From Clostridiales bacterium (lineage in GTDB: Bacteria > Bacillota > Clostridia > Oscillospirales > Ruminococcaceae), in NCBI GenBank assembly GCA_012518465.1, contig JAAYSD010000051.1:1-51004 (forward strand): DNA of 51,004 nt, given 5' to 3'. The translations under genes and the position numbers were made by a program. Below the pieces are notes generated by a model, which did not search any database, was not told where the DNA came from, and saw only the letters and a program-made list of their open reading frames with translations. Every line of letters begins with the position of its first letter. The first letter of the stretch is position 1. This document shows positions 44,820-51,004 of this stretch, piece by piece.

Positions 44820-46737
44820 TGTTTTTCATTGGACAGTTAAGCTGATAAACTTTTTTATTATGTCAGCAAGTGTTTTTTTAATACTGTTTACTATAACTAA
44901 AATTGACAAGATATACCCTTATGTATTTAATGACGAGGCAGTTATAAATACTTATGCAAATTTTAATAGCGTATATCGTGACATTAAAGCTGCTGATACG
45001 GCAAAGGATGCAAGCACTAAGCAAACCTATCAACTAAATATTAACAGGTATCTTGAAAAGGGATATAGATATTTTATTTTAGATAATGATAAAAATGTTA
45101 TAAAATCAGATTCATTAACTCCTAATTTTAAAAATATTTATGCCCTTGAAGAAAGCCCAGACGTCCATATTGGATACTACATTATAGATGATTTAAACGA
45201 TAATATCGAAGAAAACGATACTTTTTATTTAATCTCCTATACTGACAAGCTTATTGAAAATTTAAAATATGAAAATTCAGCAGAAATTGAAGAGGGAAAA
45301 AATTCTTTTTACATTGGAATTATAGCAATTATAATGCTGCTAATAAGTGTAATTGTAGCTTGCTTGCTGGCAGGTAGAAAATCTGTTGGAGGGGAAATTA
45401 TAATCCATTTTTTCAACAGGATTTACAATGATATTTTTATCGCAATCTACGCTATTGCTATGTTTTTTATAGTATCAATACTAGTTGACTTTTATGAAGG
45501 CTTTATTTTACCAAATTCATCAGTTGATATAAAAAATACTATTTTAGCTGCAGCTTCTGTCCTAATATCTACGCTCACCTTATGGTTTTTTAGTTCTTTA
45601 TCAAAAAGAGTTAAGCTTAATCAAGCCTTTACCTACACACTTATATATAAGGCTTTTTGTTATGTTAAAAAAGTTTTATACTACGGTAAAAAAATCATAT
45701 CATACCCTGTAAGATTAATTTCTAAAGCAAGAACTAAAACAAGCTTAATTATAACAAGCATCGTCTTGGTTATATTTGATTTTTTTGCTATATTAGTTGT
45801 TCATAGCATTTATAGTACAGAAGCACTTTTCATAGTTTCATTTATTTTAAGTGTAGGTAATGGTTTTGTGCTATTGGCTTACAGCTATAAAAAATTAAGT
45901 GGACTTGATGAAATAAATACAGCAATTTCTGAAATTCGCAAGGGGAATTTAAGCTACAAACTGCCTCCTTTTAAAAACAAAGATTTAGAGCAAATAGCTG
46001 ATGATTTAGAAAATATCAGCGAAGGAATTGATAAAGCCGTAAAAAGAGCAACGGTTTCCGAAAGAATGAAAACAGAGCTTATTACTAATGTTTCACATGA
46101 TTTAAAGACTCCCCTTACCTCGATAATAAGCTATATAGAGCTGCTAGATGATGACGAAAGCCTTTCAGATGAACAAAGGGGATATGTGGCAATTCTGCGT
46201 ACAAAGGCACATAGGCTTAAGAATATAATATCCGATTTATTTGAGCTTTCTAAAAGCTCAAGTGGTGATATAGTATTAAACTTTGAAACAATAAGCCTTA
46301 ATACTTTAATAGAGCAAACCTTAGCAGATATTTCTGATAAAATAGAGAAAAGCGGGAGAATTATAAAAACAACAATACCTTCCTCTAACATTCTTATTTC
46401 AGCCGATGGAAAAAGGCTTTACAGAGCAATTTTCAACGTAATTGACAATGCTCTTAAATATTCTATGGAAAATACTAGAATATATATAAAGCTTTTTGAG
46501 GAAAACGATATGGCAATAGCTGAATTTTTAAATATTGCAAGCTATGAAATGAATTTTTCAGAAGATGAAATTGTAGAAAGATTTACAAGGGGTGATGAAG
46601 CGAGAACAAGCGAAGGCAGTGGACTAGGACTATCTATTGCTAAAACCTTTACAGAGCTTTGTGGTGGGGAATTTAGCGTAAAAATTGACGGAGATATGTT
46701 TAAATGCATATTTAAGTTTAATATTAAAAGTAATTAA
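44797..46737 (+). CDS. Multi-pass sensor histidine kinase
   Basis: A 646-residue kinase with an unusual membrane part. TM1 is about residues 14-35, an extracytoplasmic domain of ~130 residues follows, a helix lies at ~168-190, then four or five more helices between ~210 and ~370. The cytoplasmic part has a HAMP-like segment, HisKA with His434 (TNVSHDLKTPLTSI) and HATPase with IDNALKY and GSGLGLSIAKT. Simple two-pass kinases lack the extra helices, which could sense within the membrane. It starts with TTG at 44797 and overlaps the regulator gene by 23 bases, so translation is probably coupled. Confidence 0.9.
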   Translation: MAIKSKVNVFHWTVKLINFFIMSASVFLILFTITKIDKIYPYVFNDEAVINTYANFNSVYRDIKAADTAKDASTKQTYQLNINRYLEKGYRYFILDNDKNVIKSDSLTPNFKNIYALEESPDVHIGYYIIDDLNDNIEENDTFYLISYTDKLIENLKYENSAEIEEGKNSFYIGIIAIIMLLISVIVACLLAGRKSVGGEIIIHFFNRIYNDIFIAIYAIAMFFIVSILVDFYEGFILPNSSVDIKNTILAAASVLISTLTLWFFSSLSKRVKLNQAFTYTLIYKAFCYVKKVLYYGKKIISYPVRLISKARTKTSLIITSIVLVIFDFFAILVVHSIYSTEALFIVSFILSVGNGFVLLAYSYKKLSGLDEINTAISEIRKGNLSYKLPPFKNKDLEQIADDLENISEGIDKAVKRATVSERMKTELITNVSHDLKTPLTSIISYIELLDDDESLSDEQRGYVAILRTKAHRLKNIISDLFELSKSSSGDIVLNFETISLNTLIEQTLADISDKIEKSGRIIKTTIPSSNILISADGKRLYRAIFNVIDNALKYSMENTRIYIKLFEENDMAIAEFLNIASYEMNFSEDEIVERFTRGDEARTSEGSGLGLSIAKTFTELCGGEFSVKIDGDMFKCIFKFNIKSN

Positions 46738-46762
46738 TAAACCTATAAAAAGGAGGAAAGCT

Positions 46763-47371
46763 ATGCATTTTCTAAAGAAAATCAATAAAGGAGCATTATT
46801 GTCCGCGATTGTTTTAATTGGAGTTATTATTTATTTAGTAGCTGTTTCAATTAATAACAATGCACAAAAACCAAAGCTAAAAAGCTTGTCAGAGGAATTT
46901 ATAAACAAATACAGCGAACTCATGGAATTACCTGAGGAATTACAGGACAATACAAAAAAAATCACTGATAAGCAGATTCAAGACTACGAAAAAAAGGTAA
47001 AGGCTGAGCTTGATGCTTATTATCCCAAAGACTACATAAATATATCAGTAAGTGATCTTGTTTCAAACTTAACCACATCAAACGAAATGAATATAAGAAT
47101 TATTAATGCTGATAAAAATATTAAGTCATATAATTTCATCTTCGATGGAAACAGCGTTAAGATAGATATGGAAGTAGAAAACACGATTGATTATATTAAT
47201 AGTGAGGGTATAAAAAGCTCCTTTGTTGATACATACAATGATTCAATCAATTTTATAAAGGAAAACGGTGAGTGGAAGGTAGTATATTACTTATCATTTA
47301 TGAGCGCAGATTATTTAAATAACGCTACAAATGGAAATATGTATAACGATACTTACATTTATGCGTATTAA
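46763..47371 (+). CDS. Membrane-anchored small protein of the two-component/ABC locus
   Basis: A 202-residue protein: basic head, one helix (about residues 13-30), then an extracytoplasmic domain of ~170 residues. The domain begins with a helical stretch (LKSLSEEFINKYSELMELPEEL) and ends in strands (SSFVDTYNDSINFIKENGEWKVVYY). The GEWKVVYYLS ending resembles NTF2-like folds (tentative). It is placed between kinase and ATPase, so it may be an accessory sensor or receptor. The start is the ATG at 46763, with AGGAGG ahead. Confidence 0.7.
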   Translation: MHFLKKINKGALLSAIVLIGVIIYLVAVSINNNAQKPKLKSLSEEFINKYSELMELPEELQDNTKKITDKQIQDYEKKVKAELDAYYPKDYINISVSDLVSNLTTSNEMNIRIINADKNIKSYNFIFDGNSVKIDMEVENTIDYINSEGIKSSFVDTYNDSINFIKENGEWKVVYYLSFMSADYLNNATNGNMYNDTYIYAY

Positions 47372-47381
47372 GGGGGATAAA

Positions 47382-48308
47382 ATGGACGCTATATTGAAAA
47401 TTGAGCATTTAAACAAATGCTTTGGCAAAAAGAAAATACTTGATGATATATCTTTTGAAGTATATAGTGGTGAGGTTTTCGGATTTTTAGGGCCAAATGG
47501 AGCAGGAAAAACCACTACTATAAAGATAGTAATGGGTTTTTTACAGGCAGATAGCGGAAAGATAACCGTTGACGGATATGAGCTAAAAAAAGACTATGAA
47601 AAGGTTATGGCAAGGCTGGGCGGAATTGTAGAAAACCCCGAAATGTATAAAACACTGAGCGGATATACAAATCTAAAAATGTATGCACGACTCCATGATA
47701 ATGTAAGTGAAGAACGTATAAACGAAGTCGTTGAGCTTGTTAGACTGCAAAAACGCATTAAAAACAAAGTAAAAACTTATTCTCTAGGAATGAAGCAAAG
47801 ACTTGGACTTGCTCAAGCTATGGTGCATAAGCCTAAAGTGCTTATTCTTGATGAACCAACAAACGGGCTTGACCCGGCAGGAATTAAAGAAATGCGTGAT
47901 ATTTTAAGAAAACTGGCTCACGAGGAAAATATTGCCGTTTTCGTTTCGAGTCATATGCTTTCAGAGATGGAGCTAATGTGTGACAGAGTAGGTATAATTA
48001 ATAACGGAAAGCTAATTGGTGTAAAAAAGATTGACGATTTGCTGCATGAGGTTTCCGGAAAGGTCATATATAAAATATTCTCCAAGGAAACAAAAAAGAT
48101 TGAAGATGTACTTAGCACTCAATACAAGGAAAAAATACTATCAGTTAAAGACGAGTATGTAGAAATTGAAGCTGATGATGAGCTTATTACAAATATCAAT
48201 TTCCTTTTAGCGCAAAACATGGTGCATTATACTGAAATCAAGAGAAATGAAGTTTCATTAGAAGACGCATTTATAAACATCACCGGAGGAGGTGGAGCAA
48301 TTGAATAA
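47382..48308 (+). CDS. ABC transporter ATP-binding protein (ABC-2 type)
   Basis: A 308-residue ATPase with Walker A GPNGAGKT (~37-44), signature-region YSLGMKQRLGLAQ, Walker B VLILDEPTNGLDP and switch His in SSH. The C-terminal ~90 residues form the DUF4162-like extension of antibiotic and lantibiotic exporter ATPases. The start is the ATG at 47382, preceded by AAGGGGG; an upstream in-frame codon at 47331 overlaps the preceding gene. Confidence 0.92.
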   Translation: MDAILKIEHLNKCFGKKKILDDISFEVYSGEVFGFLGPNGAGKTTTIKIVMGFLQADSGKITVDGYELKKDYEKVMARLGGIVENPEMYKTLSGYTNLKMYARLHDNVSEERINEVVELVRLQKRIKNKVKTYSLGMKQRLGLAQAMVHKPKVLILDEPTNGLDPAGIKEMRDILRKLAHEENIAVFVSSHMLSEMELMCDRVGIINNGKLIGVKKIDDLLHEVSGKVIYKIFSKETKKIEDVLSTQYKEKILSVKDEYVEIEADDELITNINFLLAQNMVHYTEIKRNEVSLEDAFINITGGGGAIE

Positions 48309-49869
48309 GTTTTTCGGATTATATTTAAATGAAATGACTAAGCTTTCCCGTAAGATAATCACAATTATTCTCCTTGCTGTCATGATTATTTCAGTAATTG
48401 GGATAGGAATATTATTTAAAGTAGAACTAGAATATTATAACAGCAATGATTATAACACTATGAATTCAAGTGATATGTCGATGCTAGAGGAAAGAAAAAA
48501 AGCCTATGAAATTGAACTTGACGGCATTAAATCACAGATAGAGGGCATTGAAAATGGTGAAAATGAAGATGAAGTCTCGAAATTTAAGCTGTATAACCAG
48601 CTAATAAATATTGAAGGGGAAATCACCTACCTTGACTATGCAATTGAAAACAATCTTAATATCTATACTAATTTATGGATAGATTCAGTTATGAGGAATT
48701 ATTCATACGCAGCAGCAGAAATCAAATATTTTGAAAAAGTTAATGAAGGCTATGAAAAAGAAGAGTATGAAGCTACTTTAAAGGAAGTTAAGGCCTCTAG
48801 CGAAAAAGATTTAAAGGTTTTAAACAAATATAAAGAGGATAAAGCCGCTGCACTTAATCTCTACCTTGATTATCAAGACGCTGAAATTAAGAGCAATAAA
48901 GATATTTCTAAGGAAATGGCTGAAATTCAGCTTGAAAGCAATGAGCTGAAACGACAATATAATCAAAACGGAGAAATTAGTACATATTTAAACAACAGCA
49001 TAGAAAAGCTAAAATCAAATAAAATCAGCTTGCTAAATAACCAAAGCGATGAAAATGACAGACCTTTAACACATGATGAGCGTGAAGAATTAATCAATAA
49101 AATAGCAGTACAAGAGCATTATATAAAATCAGGTGCATATTTAACACAGAGTAAAAATGATGATTCAGGTGTTTCCAGCCAAATAATATCTATATTTATT
49201 AGCTTTTCGGGATTTTTCGTTTCTATTTTAATGATTATTCTAGCAGGCTCTACAATTTCATCTGAGGTTTCAACAGGCTCAATAAAATCCTTAATAATTT
49301 CACCATTAAAAAGGCACAAAATCTATACCGCAAAAATATTATCGCTAACTACCTTTGCTTTATTTTCATTAATAATCATGTATATTACTATAATAATAAC
49401 AAATCAAGCACTATTCAGCGAATATACAATAACCCCATATATTGGAGCTGTTAATGGTAAGGCATATGAACTAAATTTCTATCTGCATACATTTTTACTA
49501 GTACTTATTAAGGGAATTGATGTATTTGTCTTTATGATGTTTGCAATGATGCTTTCAACCGTAACTAGAAACACCTCGGCATCTGTGGGTATATCAATTG
49601 CCGGCTTCTTTGGCGGACTTATAATTTCTTCATCACAAATGCTTTATTTTATTTCAAAGGGTGAGTGGAGAAAATTCATTCCATTTGCAAACCTTTATCT
49701 CGAAGATAAGTTCTTCCCATATTCGTCTTTAACAGAAGAAATGAGTGGATATTATGATAACGTCGGACAAATAACAAGCTTAAACTTTTCACTAATATAC
49801 ATAGCTGTTTTGCTAGTATGCATGGTTTACACCGGCTATGAAAGCTTTATAAAAAGAGATATTAAATAG
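48301..49869 (+). CDS. ABC-2 permease with large extracytoplasmic coiled-coil domain
   Basis: A 522-residue permease. One helix (about residues 15-38) is followed by ~260 residues of mainly charged helical sequence (ERKKAYEIELDGIKSQIEGIENGEN, NSIEKLKSNKISLL) predicted outside the cell, then five more helices from ~303 onward. This layout is known in ABC-2 transporters linked to sensing or antimicrobial peptide removal, but I cannot name the subfamily. The start is TTG at 48301, inside the end of the ATPase gene, with AGGAGG eight bases ahead; a GTG at 48292 is too near that site. Confidence 0.85.
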   Translation: MNKFFGLYLNEMTKLSRKIITIILLAVMIISVIGIGILFKVELEYYNSNDYNTMNSSDMSMLEERKKAYEIELDGIKSQIEGIENGENEDEVSKFKLYNQLINIEGEITYLDYAIENNLNIYTNLWIDSVMRNYSYAAAEIKYFEKVNEGYEKEEYEATLKEVKASSEKDLKVLNKYKEDKAAALNLYLDYQDAEIKSNKDISKEMAEIQLESNELKRQYNQNGEISTYLNNSIEKLKSNKISLLNNQSDENDRPLTHDEREELINKIAVQEHYIKSGAYLTQSKNDDSGVSSQIISIFISFSGFFVSILMIILAGSTISSEVSTGSIKSLIISPLKRHKIYTAKILSLTTFALFSLIIMYITIIITNQALFSEYTITPYIGAVNGKAYELNFYLHTFLLVLIKGIDVFVFMMFAMMLSTVTRNTSASVGISIAGFFGGLIISSSQMLYFISKGEWRKFIPFANLYLEDKFFPYSSLTEEMSGYYDNVGQITSLNFSLIYIAVLLVCMVYTGYESFIKRDIK

Positions 49870-49879
49870 TAAAAATCTA

Positions 49880-49908
49880 AAAATCCCCTCTATAAGGGGA
49901 TTTTTATT
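49880..49908. terminator. Bidirectional terminator after the ABC permease
   Basis: AAATCCCCT (49881-49889) pairs with AGGGGATTT (49895-49903), flanked by A and T runs, shared with the DtxR-family gene. Confidence 0.85.
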
Positions 49909-49934
49909 GTTAATTATGTTGATTTATTTGCTAA

Positions 49935-50297
49935 TTATTTTACAGCATTTTTAATAGCATCAAAAGTTTCTTCACTAATAATATGTTCTATCCTGCACGC
50001 GTCCTTTGCAGCAATATCTGAAGGTACATCCAACACTCTGTGCAAATAATTGGTAATAGTAAGGTGCCTTTCATACACAGCCTCAGCCTTTTGCTGCCCC
50101 TTTTCAGTAAGGCAGATACTTCCCCCTGATTCAACTGTAATATATCCCGCTTCTTTAAGGATTCCCATCGCTCTGCTTACACTGGGCTTAGAGTATCCAA
50201 GCTCATTAGCTATATCAACAGAACGAACATATCCTTTTCTGTTTTTCAAAATTAAAATAGTTTCCAAATAGTCTTCGCCTGATTCTTGAATCCTCAT
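49935..50297 (-). CDS. DtxR/MntR-family metal-dependent transcriptional regulator
   Basis: A 120-residue regulator with an N-terminal winged helix (DYLETILILKNRKGYVRSVDIANELGYSKPSVSRAM) and a short dimerisation domain, without the SH3 domain of DtxR. Expected metal ligands by alignment from memory: Asp9 and Glu12 as in MntR (D8, E11), His78 as H77, but Cys101 where MntR has E99 and DtxR has C102, then Glu104 and His105. The set is thus mixed between Mn-type and Fe-type. It is transcribed with the Smr gene; paired palindromes near their promoter may be its own operator. Confidence 0.88.
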   Translation of the reverse strand: MRIQESGEDYLETILILKNRKGYVRSVDIANELGYSKPSVSRAMGILKEAGYITVESGGSICLTEKGQQKAEAVYERHLTITNYLHRVLDVPSDIAAKDACRIEHIISEETFDAIKNAVK

Positions 50298-50335
50298 TTT
50301 TACCCTCCTTATTACTTCATGCCTAAAATTATGAA

Positions 50336-50584
50336 CTATCTTTTTATATATATTGTTGTCGCACCTGGATTTGTCAATGATGGTGTTATATAATCTATCT
50401 TCGGAGATTTTACACCGTTTCTAATATAATTTAAAAGAGATGTGCCATTGTTACTTCCATGTATTACATAAATACCTTCATACTGTGGGCTTAGTGCAGC
50501 AATCGCATGAGATACCTTTTTTCGTGCTTGTTCCACCGTACAGCCATGCAAGTCAAGTGTCAAAAGTCTACCTCCGCCCGACAT
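50336..50584 (-). CDS. Stand-alone Smr-domain protein
   Basis: An 82-residue protein consisting of one Smr domain: LDLHGCTVEQARKKV at the N-terminus and HGSNNGTSLLNYIRN in the middle. Smr domains of MutS2 and relatives nick DNA or cleave RNA; LDLH and HGxxxG are their conserved motifs (usual form HGKGTG, here HGSNNG). Function in this isolated form is unknown. GGAGGGGTTTT precedes the ATG. It is first in a two-gene unit with the DtxR-family gene. Confidence 0.85.
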   Translation of the reverse strand: MSGGGRLLTLDLHGCTVEQARKKVSHAIAALSPQYEGIYVIHGSNNGTSLLNYIRNGVKSPKIDYITPSLTNPGATTIYIKR

Positions 50585-50617
50585 AAAACCCCTCCAAAAA
50601 TTATTTATAATATATTT

Positions 50618-50669
50618 ATTATATCAGAGTAATTACCATTTGTCAACAAAAACCTAGTAATCATTACTA
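50618..50669 (-). promoter_or_regulatory. Promoter of smr-dtxR with palindromic operator candidates
   Basis: Minus strand: TTGACA (50646-50641), 17-base spacer, TATAAT (50623-50618) preceded by TGA. A perfect palindrome TAGTAAT-C-ATTACTA (50655-50669) lies just upstream of the -35. A related palindrome, AGTAATTAC (50628-50636), lies inside the spacer, so a bound regulator would block RNA polymerase. Confidence 0.65.
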
Positions 50670-50718
50670 CTTTAATTAATTATTTTCTAGCGAAAATTTT
50701 TATTTGAAAAACCACCTC

Positions 50719-50747
50719 TTGACACCATTTCTCTTGTATGATATAAT
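50719..50747 (+). promoter_or_regulatory. Very strong promoter ahead of the tRNA-Ser region
   Basis: Consensus TTGACA (50719-50724), 17-base spacer, consensus TATAAT (50742-50747) and extended -10 TG at 50739-50740. It is the best match to consensus in the window, as expected for a stable-RNA promoter. In the gene-free stretch 50585-50945 it is followed only by the tRNA-like sequence and a palindrome (50907-50924). Confidence 0.8.
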
Positions 50748-50763
50748 TTTATGGCATTATTAA

Positions 50764-50860
50764 GGAGACGTATCGAAGTGGTCATAACGAGAACGACTCG
50801 AAATTTTTTGTAGAGTTGGTTGTTTGCTCCGCTAAAAAAGCCCGTAAAATCAGGGGTTTT
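50764..50860 (+). pseudogene. Degenerate tRNA-Ser(CGA)-like sequence
   Basis: The 5' half looks like a class II tRNA-Ser: acceptor strand GGAGACG (50764-50770), D-arm TCG...CGA (50773-50790) and anticodon loop CTCGAAA with CGA (50799-50801). The anticodon stem fails (AACGA against TTTTT), and no CGTCTCC acceptor partner follows where expected. A GAG/CTC pair (about 50813-50830) may be a variable arm, and an imperfect AAAAGCCC/GGGGTTTT hairpin (about 50836-50860) follows. It is probably a decayed tRNA, or a tRNA-like leader. Confidence 0.4.
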
Positions 50861-50945
50861 CTTCGGTTCGAAAATTAAATATTTTGTTGTTCTTTCCGTC
50901 AGTTCTTTCCAAAAATTTTTGGAAGAAATGCGGAATTACATACAC

Positions 50946-51004
50946 GGAGAGTTGTCCGAGTGGTCGAAGGTACAGCACTCGAAATGCTGTGTTCCCAAAA
51001 GGAA
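50946..51004 (+). tRNA. tRNA-Ser(CGA), cut by window end
   Basis: Acceptor strand GGAGAGT, D-arm TCCGAGTGGTCGAAGG, perfect anticodon stem CAGCA/TGCTG (50973-50977/50985-50989) around loop CTCGAAA with anticodon CGA (50980-50982). The start of a long variable arm (TTCCC...GGAA) marks it as a class II tRNA. The T-arm and 3' acceptor lie beyond the window. Confidence 0.9.

Overview
This window reads as a chromosomal segment of an AT-rich, low-GC Gram-positive bacterium of the Clostridia (an Oscillospirales/Ruminococcaceae-like anaerobe is my best guess, by inference). Supporting signs are strong AGGAGG-type ribosome binding sites, frequent TTG starts, TTGACA/TATAAT promoters often with an extended -10 (TGn), many U-tailed hairpin terminators, a V-type ATPase operon, and Firmicutes-style clusters such as secG-rnr, secD-secF, rpsB-tsf and recA-recX-rimO-pgsA. 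I see no insertion sequence, prophage, CRISPR array or rRNA.

Layout. 1-5239: the 3' part of valS, secG, rnr, an NfeD-like membrane protein on the minus strand and a GtrA-family protein. 5306-7120: a two-gene ABC exporter (minus). 7121-7558: a gene-free stretch with a cluster of DnaA-box-like 9-mers. 7559-13472: purB, secD-secF and rpsB-tsf, each unit with its own promoter. 13521-25892, all on the minus strand: glmU in its own unit; a nine-gene run (FG-GAP-like lipoprotein, response regulator, histidine kinase, DUF1385, prmC, recA, recX, rimO, pgsA); then a polytopic membrane protein and a DUF2500-like protein. 26143-34793: a nine-gene V-type ATPase operon in the order G/H-C-I-K-F-E-A-B-D. 34873-37861: a polar amino acid ABC transporter (minus). 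38112-43740: a VUT/YhhQ queuosine-precursor transporter, a zinc-ribbon membrane protein, a histidine phosphatase, an XRE regulator, a polysaccharide flippase, a 41-residue membrane peptide and tadA. 44118-49869: a five-gene unit with a response regulator, an unusual multi-pass histidine kinase, an anchored small protein, an ABC ATPase and a large-loop ABC permease. 49935-51004: a DtxR-family regulator, a stand-alone Smr protein, a degenerate tRNA-Ser-like sequence behind a very strong promoter, and a tRNA-Ser(CGA) cut by the window edge.

How the genes work together. SecG, SecD and SecF serve protein export. Rnr, S2, EF-Ts, RimO, PrmC and TadA serve translation and RNA quality. RecA and RecX form a recombinase and its modulator. 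GlmU and PgsA feed envelope synthesis. The V-ATPase couples ATP to ion transport.

The most unusual signals are in regulatory RNA and gene arrangement: a predicted H-type pseudoknot that buries the secD Shine-Dalgarno, a predicted three-way-junction leader ahead of the 44-50 kb two-component/ABC locus, recA inside a sensory operon with no visible promoter of its own, a DtxR-family regulator with mixed Mn-type and Fe-type metal ligands next to paired palindromes, and several genes whose ends abut or overlap. Coordinates are read by eye; family calls rest on motifs, not on database searches.
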